From Fragilariopsis cylindrus CCMP1102 (Eukaryota > Bacillariophyta > Bacillariophyceae > Bacillariales > Bacillariaceae), in NCBI GenBank assembly GCA_900095095.1, contig FMBT01000301.1:248001-312000 (forward strand): DNA of 64,000 bases, written 5' to 3'. Under the pieces are notes generated by a model. It had not been told where the DNA came from. It searched no databases and saw nothing but the letters and a program-made list of their open reading frames with translations. A program made the translations under genes and the position numbers. How positions within the stretch are numbered: the first letter of the stretch is position 1; each line of letters begins with the position of its first letter. This document shows, in pieces, positions 44,896 through 55,970 of this stretch.

Positions 44896-46098
44896 CGTAA
44901 TTTAATATTTTATGAACACAGTACAGTACAGTACAGTACTGTAATAGGCATTTATTGGAACTACGGTATTGTATCTATCTTTCTTTGTGTTGTTGAAGAC
45001 AAATAGAATTGCGAATGGAACAGTATATCATCAATAGCAAGTCAATCAATTATTATAAGGTAGAGATGCATGGCCTTGGTTGGTTCTTTTCAACTGTCCT
45101 TCGAAGTGCCTGATGAACAAAGTCTACGCTAAATACGCGTGTTTTTAATACCAAAACTAAAGTAGGGGGCATAGGTATAATCTAAGTGAATAGATCTAAC
45201 TTTTTATATCAATATCTCCAGGAATGGGTGCTTGCTTAGGGGAGCTGGTATAATTTATTGATTGATTTTTTAATTTTTGTGTGCTAAACTACACAAGGCG
45301 CTGCTGTACAGTGTTTTAGCACAATAATGCGCAGATTTTAGGAAAAGTTTAGGTACCAAAATATCAATCTTTGATTTTATTTTGAGTGAAGGCGCTTTAA
45401 TTAGTGTTATTGTGCCAATGAGGTCAAAAATTCGCGCTGATGCATCCTGAGTTTTCTTGTTGAAAAATCGAAGAGTTGAAGGGTGACATACTGTATACAT
45501 ACCGTACCGGTAGTATTGAATAGGATAGGTGAGTAAAAATATATGTTGTGTTGTTGGAAAGAAGTTTTCTTGTTGAAGAATGATATGATACATGCAACAT
45601 GCATTGTTTTATAGAGCTAGTCCTATATAGTGGTCATGATTTAACTAGTAATATCTTTCATTCTACTATTATAAAAATTGTACTTCATTTGCTGCTCCTT
45701 ATAATTCTAATCATACTCTGTCCAATGGTAACAACAGTAGTAATGCTAACGACAGTAGCACAGCAATGGCAACGACAAAGCTTGAGACTATGGCACGGCA
45801 CTAATAATTGTTGGTACAGTAATGAATTAAATTGGTCGGATTCGGACTCGGACTTGAATCGGACTAGACTCGGACACGGATTTAGAAAAACTTTATGCTT
45901 TATTATCCAAAGAGAGAATCAATCCTAATCATTTGTGTACTTCTTTATTCTAGTCGTCGTCATGTTGTCATCATTCATTCATCATGCATCTATTATCGTT
46001 CAATCATCGTTCATTATCCTTCATTATTGAAGGACGGTACGTAGACGACGCCGCAATCAGCAGCAGCAGTATTACTAATACGATTCTATCCCTTATTA
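44896..46098. other. Intergenic, no gene recognised
   Basis: It starts with a GTACA repeat (about 44919-44940) just upstream of the EF-hand gene ATG. Frames at 45270-45604 (minus) and 45599-45928 (plus) overlap but have no domain or sensible composition. The rest is AT-rich. Confidence 0.5.
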
Positions 46099-47937
46099 TT
46101 ATTCTTTATCATTAATTATCCTTTTATTATTTCGATTTATATTTTTATGTCCCCAGCATGAATGATAATCTTTATTATTATTATTCACATTCCTAGGTGA
46201 AACAAATAAATCATATAATAATTGAGATGTTTCAGTTGTATTATATAAATCTAATTCAATTAATATATGACTTGAATAATGATTACTTGAAGTATAGTCA
46301 CGTATATGTTGTATATGATTACACCACCATCGTGCCATTTGTATATTACTTAATGGTATATACTGATTATTTGTACTATTATTATTATAATGATCATCTT
46401 TTTTCTCGTTTATACCTTCTAATTGTTGTAACCTCCTTGTTCTAATATTATTACTATTCATTTCTTTTCTTTTTCGTCCTTTTGCTCTTTTTTCCTGTCT
46501 TTTTTCTTGTCTTTGACGATTATTTAATTGTGGATGTTCTTCTTCTTCTTGTTCCAATTGTGTATAATATCGATCCCTTTCTATATTATTTTGTATTCGT
46601 TGTTCATCGGACATAATTAAACCGGGTATATTCGTCATTAAACCAAAACGATATTTCATTTGATACCAATTCGTGGTGGATCGAATCCAATCTTGTATTG
46701 GACGAAAATTGAGTATAAATGTCGAATTGGGATATTCTTCATGGAGTTCATCTAATAATTGTATTTGTGGAAAAAAACCATTACGTAAATTATAATCTAA
46801 TTGCATAATAGCAATTGGATCATGCTGTATTCCACGTTGTACAAATAAAGGTTGTTGTGACTTGGTACGATTCATAATTTTAGATATTTTTAATTGTTTA
46901 TGACTAGATTTAATACCAATACAATTCAAATAATCATTTAATGCCGTCGAACCCACTTTTGGAAAACCAACATTAAATAGTGGGTATGATAATGAACTCC
47001 TACGTGTATTACTACCATCTAATAGTTCATTGGCAATTTTTCTGGTTTGTTTTGTATTTGGTTTGAAACAATTTGGTATAGGCAGTAGTAAATCCTTCTT
47101 GAGTTTATTATTAGGATTTGTACTACTATCCATCATGATATTGGTGATATAGTCATTTACTTGTCTATTTTCTTGTTGATTTTCTTTCTTATGTAAGACA
47201 TTTTCTAATATTTCTAAACTTGTTTTTTTTCTTCTTTCTTTTGTAGTATCATCCACAGTACGACCAAATGGATATTTATAGTTGTCTGGTATCTGTATCG
47301 TATTTGTTGTATGATTCCACATTTCATGATATTTGATTTTCATTTGAGATGGTAATATCGTTGCATTTATATTTGTTTGGATTGTTTTATTATATTGACT
47401 CAATGTACCAATTGTTTCTTTTCTGTTTATTATTTCTTGTTGTTCTTGTTCTTGTTGTTCTTGTTCTTTATTATTGTCGTTGTCGTTGCCAATTTCCCTG
47501 GCATCGTCACTGCCGTTGTCGTTGCCGTTGTCGTTGCCGTTGTCGTTGCCATCTTCATTGCCATCTTCATTATCATCTTCATTTCCATCTTCATTTCCAA
47601 TGTCAAAATCCTCGTCGTCGTCGTCGTCGTCGTCGTCATCTTCCTTTTCTTCTTCCTTTCCTTCCGTCGTCATCATCATCGTAGTAGAAGTCATTTGTTG
47701 TTCAGTAATTATTTCTTGCTCAGACGAGATGAGACTTTTTCGTCGTCGTCGTCTTGGATCGTTATTATCTTCGTCGTAATGAACACTATTATTGTCATGA
47801 TCATTATTAGAAGGAGCTGTGGGTGAATAAGTGAGATCTACAGATTTTAATATATTATATATTGCAAAAATAATAGAAAGAAACAGAATGACAGGTATTA
47901 TTTGAGTTTGCAATAAACTCTTCGTCTTTTTTTTCAT
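46099..47937 (-). CDS. Sulfotransferase-like type II membrane protein
   Basis: A single-exon 612-aa protein. The N terminus MKKKTKSLLQTQ is followed by one span (about 13-30, IIPVILFLSIIFAIYNIL). A long acidic stem follows, with a GNEDGNEDDNEDGNEDGND-type repeat. The sulfotransferase fold begins near residue 320 with a P-loop-like FNVGFPKVGSTALNDYL (5'-phosphosulfate binding). FILNFRPIQDWIRSTTNWY (about 405) fits the 3'-phosphate site with an R-x-x-x-x-W arrangement. C-terminal WWCNHIQHIRDY and LIELDLYNT fit the rest of the domain. It should use PAPS to sulfate a glycan or protein in the Golgi. It lies head-to-head with the GT17-like gene at 48702, which suggests shared control. Confidence 0.75.
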   Translation of the reverse strand: MKKKTKSLLQTQIIPVILFLSIIFAIYNILKSVDLTYSPTAPSNNDHDNNSVHYDEDNNDPRRRRRKSLISSEQEIITEQQMTSTTMMMTTEGKEEEKEDDDDDDDDDEDFDIGNEDGNEDDNEDGNEDGNDNGNDNGNDNGSDDAREIGNDNDNNKEQEQQEQEQQEIINRKETIGTLSQYNKTIQTNINATILPSQMKIKYHEMWNHTTNTIQIPDNYKYPFGRTVDDTTKERRKKTSLEILENVLHKKENQQENRQVNDYITNIMMDSSTNPNNKLKKDLLLPIPNCFKPNTKQTRKIANELLDGSNTRRSSLSYPLFNVGFPKVGSTALNDYLNCIGIKSSHKQLKISKIMNRTKSQQPLFVQRGIQHDPIAIMQLDYNLRNGFFPQIQLLDELHEEYPNSTFILNFRPIQDWIRSTTNWYQMKYRFGLMTNIPGLIMSDEQRIQNNIERDRYYTQLEQEEEEHPQLNNRQRQEKRQEKRAKGRKRKEMNSNNIRTRRLQQLEGINEKKDDHYNNNSTNNQYIPLSNIQMARWWCNHIQHIRDYTSSNHYSSHILIELDLYNTTETSQLLYDLFVSPRNVNNNNKDYHSCWGHKNINRNNKRIINDKE

Positions 47938-48701
47938 TTTTCGCCTTGCTTTTATTATTTGGTCGTTCTTCTACTCCTACTACTACCGGTAGTTGTTGTT
48001 GTTGTTGTGGCATCCGAAATTAATAGTGGTATGATATGATATGATACAGTATATCAGACAGTCAAATTTTTCTTCTCCGTCGTAGTCGTTGGTTCTATTC
48101 TACTCCAATCCTACTCGTAGTAGTAGTATAATAATGTTGAGGAGCGAATTATGCAATGCTGATTTGTTGCTGATATGCATATTTAACTTCACATAATATA
48201 TTAGCGCAGAAAAAAAAGAGCGAAACGAAATACTGTACGTTCTTATAATCAGTTGGTCGAGTGAGTCGAGCCAGTCAAGTCGCATAGTTTCATACACTCA
48301 AAGGCTAGACGAGGCTAGCGCTACAAATATAAAATTAAATGTCGTACTGACTGTAAGTGATTTGAAATTTGAATCTTCTCTCTTGCGGTAAGTTACAAGT
48401 CGTAGCCTAACTAACGTTAACTTTTTTGCGGCGCACTTAACAAAGAAAAACAGTAACAGCATAATAATTTTATAAAAAAAAAGACCCATCTTTAAAATTC
48501 AAATAAAGAAAGAAAGTTGCTAACATCATCATAACAACGTTTTGATGAAGAGACGACAGAAAAGCGTAGAAAAAGCAGCAAGTAGAAAGAAAAGCTACCG
48601 GTCGTAATAGCAAAGAACTTATTGTGAGTGAAAAATATAAACGACGAAAACGACACACGACCGAATATATACATACTAAAATAAAATAAAATAAATTAAT
48701 A
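47938..48701. promoter_or_regulatory. Divergent promoter region, sulfotransferase and GT17-like gene
   Basis: 764 bp between two head-to-head genes for Golgi enzymes. It contains TTG runs (about 47993-48006), ATGATATGATATGATAC repeats (about 48031-48045) and a GTAGTAGTA run (about 48118-48126). An AAATAAAATAAAATAAA tract immediately precedes the ATG at 48702. No gene is seen inside. Confidence 0.5.
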
Positions 48702-50711
48702 ATGGGCGGTTATAATAGTGGTCATTATAATACTAGTAATGATGGTAATTTAAAAACTGCTACTAGTACAGTAACATATTTACGATTCATGTTTATAACA
48801 CTTTCTGTTGCGTGTTTAATGCAAATATCCTATCAATATGGTGGAGGTGGAAGTGGTAGTGCTGGCGGGTCATCAGCAGCTGGTAGTATTTTTGGTTGTA
48901 CCACAATCCTATATAACGTTGGAAATGATAAAAATGATAACGAAGGTGTGGATAGTAATACAAATCAACATCTACGTAAAATTGATCCTGACGTTCCGAT
49001 TAATTCTTATATCAAAAAGAAGAAAAAGAAGGACCCTTCTATTATTGAAATTGCAAGTAATGAAGACATTGAAATTGAAGAAGACATTGAAATTGAAAGT
49101 AGTGACGTACAAGAAGAAATTAAAATACCAAAATTTATTATTGATTCAATTTATAAAATAGAACAAGATCGAATTGATTATAATATCACCGATGAGTATC
49201 GATGTCAACAATATGGTGTCAATGTCTTACCACAAAACGAACGACATAAAAAAAGAATCTTTTTTGGTAGTATGTTAGCCAATGAAAATTCTGATATCAT
49301 CAAGGCACATGCCATTGAAGTTTATAATATGTATCATGTGATATCCTTCGTAGAAAGTAATACCACACATTTTAATACACCACGACCAATGAATTATTAT
49401 CCTTTCGAGAGTAAAAATGCCAAGCAATTAATTGATAGTGAATTATTTGGTATAAGTCAAAAAACGAATGTCTTCATTGATTATTGGTTAGAAGATCAAC
49501 CTGAATTATTATATATGCAACGTGAAGTAGAACAACGGAATACGATTTGGAAACGATGGATAACACAAGGGATGCAACCCAATGATATTGGTATTATGGC
49601 AGATTTAGATGAAATTGTTTCGAGGGATTTTTTAAATTCCTTACAAGTTTGTGATTATCCCAAACTTCAACATGATCCCTCCACAAGACCAGATTGTCAA
49701 GCACCCAAAATGATCTTATCTAGTATTCAATTTGAAGGTAGTCCACAATGTATCAAGCAATATGAATGGTTTCATCCGGATATTATATTAGGGAATTGTA
49801 TATTAGACGTGGGTGATAATTCAGGACGGGTGATACCAGAACGGAATATCAACAAAAATTCACATGGTAATTCACATTTAAATGTACATATAAACAAAGG
49901 TAATCGACAGATTGAATGGGGAACACGTGATTATAATAATTATCCACAAGATATTATAGATAGTAAACGATTTCCATTATGGGATGGACGGGATATACGT
50001 GAAGTCAATGGTAATGAGATTGGTTTAACAAATTATGTACATCCCTATAATGATGGACATGGTACATCTGCGGCATATGGTACCGCGTATCATTTACATA
50101 ATTGGTTTAATGATTTAGATGTATTACGTCATAAGTAAGTCTTCTAGTTCTAATATATAAGTCAAAGTCAAGTCAGTCAGTCCGTTCTGTTTGCTCTTGT
50201 TTTGTATTTGTTATACGTCGTTCTCTAATTGTTCTTCCTCTTTCTTTCTTCCTTTACGGCTGGTAATCACGGTTACGTCATCACGGTTACCGCCATCACG
50301 TTATTACGTATTACGTTATTACATTTCCGTCATCTATATATTATATTATTAAGGTATGCAACCTATGGACATGCCTATAAAGAAGCAATCACTGATCCAT
50401 TATCAAAAATACAAGGTGATTTAGATACCTTAGTTCGATGTCATCGAAATTTAGGAAATGATGTTATAAATATGCCACATGATGCAGTACCATATTATAT
50501 TATAAATCAGAATAATAATAGTATTGAAATTGATGTTGAAGAAGAAGAAAGAGAAGATAATGAAAAAGTTACTAAAAAAAAAGTAGTAGTTCCATTTAAT
50601 GGTAATCGTCCAGTATTTTTTCAAAATTTAACGTATGTCAAAGAAAGAAATGAATTAGTAACAAAATTAATACAGAGTGATGAAAAGAAATATAAATCTT
50701 ATTATCCTTAA
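48702..50711 (+). CDS. GT17-like N-acetylglucosaminyltransferase, type II membrane
   Basis: Two exons: 48702-50134 and 50354-50711 (596 aa). CATAA|GTAAGT joins TTAAG|GTATGC, giving VLRHKYATYGHAY in frame. One span lies at about 26-44 (YLRFMFITLSVACLMQI), then a Gly/Ser-rich stem. The catalytic core includes KKRIFFGSMLANEN, VSFVESNTTHFNTPRP and IGIMADLDEIVSRDFL (about 300; the D-L-D-E is the likely metal/nucleotide site). Later blocks are SSIQFEGSPQCIKQYEWFHPD and KYATYGHAYKEAITDP. The pattern 'GIMADLDEI.SRDFL' plus a Tyr/Trp-rich region is that of glycosyltransferase family 17 (MGAT3 type), but the acceptor is unknown. It shares a divergent promoter region with a sulfotransferase. Confidence 0.8.
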
Positions 50712-51682
50712 AATAACTGTTAGTTAATTAATTATATGATAATAATTCAAAGAATAAGTCATTCAATAAATAATTACGTTGCTTTTTTCCCACTTTTTTT
50801 TTTTTTTTTTCTTGCTGACCAAAGATTTCACATTTGAATGCATCAAAATGAACCTATCAAGATCAACCTTGGAGCATGGTAGAAGTGCCGTAGTATACAA
50901 TATTATTGTTACTATTATTATTCCCAATCGTTCCTGTCGATTGATATGAATCTTAAATCCATTCTATGTGAACAGCTCAGCTCAGCTCAGCTCTTATTTT
51001 GTCGTATTGCTTGGAAAGCAACGATGCTACCGTATTGACTCTAAGTTTTTAAAAGTGGTTCGCAAAAATTAATTTTTTTTTCTAAATTATTTCTCTCACT
51101 CGCTCGAGCTTTTTCACTGGAGCATCCGGTAATGCAATTTCGCAATTTCACTGGTTGAAAACTATTTTTTTCACGGCTCGATCAATTTGGGACGTTTCCT
51201 CCCTCTTTTTGTATTTGTGCCTTCCTTTCCCCCAAACCTCTATTCGTGCGAGATTTTTTCGCGAAAAGATTTCGGACAAATCAATCAAGGGCAGGAATGA
51301 TAAGATCGCTCCGACACTTCGATCACAAAAAATATCATTCACGTACTACTAGTACATCTTCTATCTTTCAGAGCGAGAAGCGAAGCGAAGAATAGAATGA
51401 ATTCCTTACGTACTCAAGTTCAGAAGCACATAGTAGTTTCTTGGTGTTGGTAAGACCTAGCTTTATATTATTGCTGTACACTTTACTAGAACGAATCAAC
51501 AATCAATCGAATCCGATACGGTCCATTTCAGTCTCGTAATCATACACAGTAGACAGATTAAAGCCAAGATTTCTTTGTTTTCACTAATGCTCCTCCGTCC
51601 AATTAAATAGCAAAACAGAATAAATAAAGAATACCAGAACAAAGTCCTTCAGTTTTCTAAGCTTTCCAGTACAGGTATAATA
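50712..51682. other. Intergenic upstream of the SLC4-type gene
   Basis: It contains a T-run (about 50797-50811) and a CAGCT tandem repeat (about 50971-50992). Overlapping short frames at 51148-51352 on both strands are not supported. The part after 51480 is probably the promoter and 5' UTR of the transporter gene. Confidence 0.5.
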
Positions 51683-54600
51683 ATGATATCTGCGATGATC
51701 AACAACCGCAAGGAAAACAGCAACAGCAACGACGACAACGATATCAGCAACGATAATAATGACGATAACTGTTTTCGTCAGACTTATTTAAACGACTTGC
51801 CGCTTGTTGAGAATAATAAAAAAGACGATGAAAATGAAAATGAAGACGATGACGATGACGACCACGACCCCGACGAGGACCACGACCACGACCACGACGA
51901 GGACGATGACGATGAAGACCACGACCACGACGAGGACAATAACGGCAATAACAATTCAAAAAAGACAGTAACTGTTGTTGATGAAGATCCATCATCTTTC
52001 TCAAACAACAATAATAATAATAATAATACTGAAGTGAAAAGTAGTGTACACTTATGCTCCTGTCCACCTTTGACAGGAATGTATAAAGATTTAAAAGCAC
52101 GTCTACCATTATATTCGAATGATTGGAAACTTCCTCAAAGTAAAAAAAGTTTATTTACAATATTAAATGCCACAATCGTGAGTTAATGGGTCTTATATTA
52201 TTTGATGGTAACTGTAGATCTTTTCATCGTCAGTTTCTTCTTTTTTATTTTACACGTATACTTTATCTCAATACTTACTCTTCCACTCTCATCCTACTAA
52301 AACCACACCACACCACCACCGCCAAAAAACAAAAACAAAATAAATAATAGTTTGCATTTATTATACAACTCATTCCTGCATTAATATTTGCAGAACTATT
52401 AGATAAAACTACAAATGGTTCATTATCAGTAGCGGAAACTTTATTAAGTGCTGGAATTATTGGTATACTATATTCTATATTAAGTGGCCAACCATTGGTG
52501 TTAATTGGTATTACTGGGTACGTTTTTCGTCATCATCGTCATCGTATTTTACGTTTTACTTTATTGTAGCAGCAGTAGCGTAGCAGTAGCGTAGCAGTCA
52601 GAATAAGCAGCAGCAGCCAGACGCCGGATGCAAACTCGATACACTAACTTTTGCTTTTCTTTCTTTGTTTCATGCATCTATCCCCTTCTCGAACAAAACT
52701 CATCAACAACATACAATACAATAGACCTGTTGCTATTCTATTAGGTACATCCTATCGATTAGCTGCACAATTCAATTCTGATTATTGGCCATTCTTTTGG
52801 TGGTTATGTATTTGGACATCAATATTACATCTAATAGCTGCTATGATCGGGTACGTACCTACGCATATAGCATTGTTGTTCGTTTCGACGGACGACGATC
52901 TGTCTCTTTCACTCACACACTCACTTGCGTATTAGCACGTTGTTACTCACATCACTCGTATTTTTCTCTCTATATTTCTTTACAATACAACTACACAAAT
53001 CTACTAATAGTCTTGTGAATCTTGTGTGGGTTATAACACCATTCACGACACAAATATTTGAATTCTTTATTGCGTCAACATTTATTTATGAAAGTATTCG
53101 TGATTTATTCCAACCAATACAATTAAAATATTCCACAAATGATTTATTACTTGGTGATATAGATGCTACTACTAATACTACTAATACTACTACACGAGAA
53201 TTATCAAGTGATGTTGTTGCAGATCCAAATGAAGGAGGAGGTGTATTAGAACGTTCGTCTGCATATGCTGGATTAGTTATTGGTATTGGTACATTTTATT
53301 TATGTTGGATATTACATTTTGCTGAAACATGGCGATCATTTAATACTGCAACAAGATCTTTTTTAGCATCGTATAATATGATGATATCATTAATTGTTAT
53401 GACATCCTTATCTTATATTCCTGGTGTTGATCAAGGCATTACTAATACTAATGATACTGGTGAACAAGGTAAAGGTAGTAGTAATGGTGGATTAGAACGG
53501 GTTCGTGTTGAGGATCCATGGGATTGGCAACCAACAGACCTTAATCGGAAATGGATTGTTAATCCACTTGATGGGATAACAACTGAAGGTATGTATGGTA
53601 TACCATTTGGATCGCTCACTGCATCGTCGTTGTTATTGATACTGCTGTTGCTATATGCCATTCGTATCTCTCTTTCTTTTTCTTTCTTGTCATTATCTCA
53701 CCCGTAATGCAATATTGTGTCACTACCTTTCCTCTCCACAGGTATATTTGGTGCATTATTTCCAGCATTTATGTTATACTTATTGTTTTTTATTGATCAT
53801 AATATATCAAGTATATTAACACAATCACCTAAATATAATTTAAAAAAGCCACCAGCATATAATTGGGATTTCTTTGTTTTAGGACTTACTATAATACCAT
53901 GTGGTCTATTAGGACTGCCGCCAGGATCAGGATTAATACCACAGGCCCCGCTCCATACTCGGGCATTATGCACAAAGAAATATGAAATAATTCATGGACG
54001 ACAACATGAGGTGTTTATTGACTGTGAAGAACAACGTTGGTCGGCATTCTTTCAGGCTGCATTAATGTTTGTGGCATTATCTTGTATGAAAGTTATATCA
54101 TGGATCCCAACTGGATGTTTGTTTGGTATATTTCTTTATCTGGGTGTTGGTGCTATGCGTGGGAATGAAATTTGGGAACGTATCACATTAATGTTTTTAA
54201 ACATACTGAACGACCAAAAATTCCAGTAGTAACAAAAACATCCAGGTGGAGCGTTGTTGTTGCGTATACAGCAGTACAAGTTTTATTGGCAGGTGTTACA
54301 TTTGGTATATCACAATTTGTTTCGTGGGGGTATGTTTTTCCTGGTACGTTCAGATGAAATTAAAATTAAATATAGTAAATATTGTTTGGTCTTGCTCCCT
54401 CACGATTGTTTCCTTCCTGTAAATCGTCATTTTCATCTCACCTCTTTGTCTCGCCTGCCTTCTAACCACTAAATCTCTCTCTCTCTCTCTCTCCACTTTT
54501 CTCTAAAAAACATAAATATAGCATTAATTGCAGGATTTGTTCCATTCCGATCTTTTGTTATAAAACATTTATTTGATGAAAATGATTTATTGTATTTAGA

Positions 54601-54811
54601 TCCTGTTACGGAAACTGATGCCGATTTTATTACTGATCTAATTGATTACGACGAAGGGATAACACCAAAACGTACATCCGAATTTGGTCTAGGTTTATCC
54701 GAATTTCGTACATCTGGTGTACCCCATGATGCTGATGAATATTATAGAAAACATCCAGAAATTATTGATCTATATTCTTTTGTCGGAGGAAGACATAGTT
54801 GTGAATTTTAA
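51683..54811 (+). CDS. SLC4-type anion (bicarbonate/borate) transporter with an internal frame change
   Basis: Six exons inferred: 51683-52177, 52351-52517, 52725-52850, 53011-53588, 53742-54343 and 54522-54811 (about 752 aa if the frame change is bridged). The N-terminal 110 residues are Asp/His/Glu/Asn-rich. The SLC4 signature follows: GMYKDLKARLPLYSNDW, then IPALIFAELLDKTTNGSLSV, GQPLVLIGITGPVAILLGTS, ITPFTTQIFEFFIASTFIYE, RKWIVNPLDG, IFGALFPAFMLYLLFFIDHN, GLPPGSGLIPQAPLHTRAL and PTGCLFGIFLYLGVGAM. Diatom SLC4 proteins take up bicarbonate; borate is an alternative. Within exon 5 the frame must move by -1 near 54196-54202 (ITLMFLN to HTERPKIPVV), where TTTAAAC lies in register. Exon 4 may instead end at 53597, adding three residues. 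Confidence 0.85.
54196..54202 (+). other. Slippery-type heptamer T_TTA_AAC at the frame change
   Basis: In the incoming frame the codons are ATG TTT TTA AAC. The heptamer is therefore in exact register for -1 slippage, and the next codon in the -1 frame (CAT at 54202) enters the frame that carries the rest of the transporter. The incoming frame ends at TAG 54227-54229. By eye I see no strong stem-loop downstream, so a one-base difference in the T run is as likely. Confidence 0.5.
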
Positions 54812-55101
54812 AAAATATGCATATACCGTTCCTATACTATTCACGAAAATAAATATACACGAAAGGAAAAATTGCACCATGCATATCATGAATACGATAT
54901 CAATCAGCTCAATAAGCTGCTTGCTCTGTATACATACTGATCCATCTAGCACATTTGTTTATACACAAAACATAATAAATACTATTTTTTAAATATTTCT
55001 GATTCTACATTTGTATTAGAAATTACAGTATATAAACTATTTATGAAACTTTTGTATTGCACCATATTCATGTCAAGCACAATAAATCACCACGAGCAAT
55101 T

Positions 55102-55970
55102 TTAGTTGTCGATTTCTGTTCTTACTGAACTGCTCTTGTGATGCCATGGATCACCGATTATACCATCGGTTCTCTCCCACCCTTTCTTTGGAGGTAGAAT
55201 TGCACATCGATTACCTTTGCATATGAACAATGGTACCCCATCACCGTCGCTTACATCTTCGCTGATAGTCCAATCACCTACTTCGTTCATCTTCAACCAA
55301 ACAGTTTTCGTACGTGATCTATAGTTAGAAACAATAATTCTGAGTCATATCCATCAAATAAAATATTATACAACCAATCATTCACATATTTCATAGTTTC
55401 CTTTAGATTTTTCTCGTGACTTAATACAACGACATCAATACATCGGTCCAATAGATCCAGATCATTCCTATGTTTTTTGAATTCTTCCGAATCTTTGTAA
55501 AAAATTGAAGATAAAACTCTATCACACAGTTCAATACCCTGCGTGAAATCATATTTATCGTATAGGATAATTAATTCAATCGCGTCCTTTTTGCTCATGT
55601 CCCATGCAGCCTTTACGTTCGTTAAGAATTTTATCATCCTTTTCCATTGAGATGGAGAGATGTCTGGGAATGTGATTTCTGTAAAATTAGCTGCCGTGCT
55701 TTCTCCGTAACTATCATTTTTCTTTGAGGCAAGCAACGCATCCACGTACCGGCTTTGGGATGCCAAGACTGTTGTGTAATGCCAGAACACCTTCTTCGTC
55801 GTTGGTGTCTCGTCATCATTCGTCGTATTATTACCTCCTCCATCTCCCTGCTCTCCCCCAACAATAACCTTTAGATTGGCGACCGCACATCTTAAACTGC
55901 TGCGTTTGCGTTCTTCTTCGTTGTCGCCCTCCAGCTTACGGTTCTTGCTATCTTCAGTCATCGTCGTCAT
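55102..55970 (-). CDS. BTB/POZ-domain protein with a late frame change
   Basis: The ATG at 55970 (MTTMTEDSKNRK) opens a 225-aa frame ending at 55293. The BTB domain spans about 28-155: LRCAVANLKVIVGGE, FWHYTTVLASQSRYVDALLA, FTEITFPDISPSQWKRMIKF and AIELIILYDKYDFTQGIELC, then helices typical after BTB. A second frame continues from about 55302 to 55102 (WLKMNEVGDWTISED, PLFICKGNRCAILPPKKGW), which looks like the C-terminal module often following BTB in diatom proteins. The two are offset by one base near 55300, with no plausible intron. The gene is either slightly broken or ends early. BTB proteins often serve as substrate adaptors for cullin-3 ligases. Its 5' half is duplicated at 61180-61536. 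Confidence 0.7.

Noticed and set aside
45270-45928. Overlapping frames of about 107-109 codons on both strands
   Set aside because: No recognisable domain, hydrophobic AT-driven composition, no splice context.
51148-51352. Mirror 64-65-codon frames upstream of the transporter
   Set aside because: Antisense images of each other with no family match.
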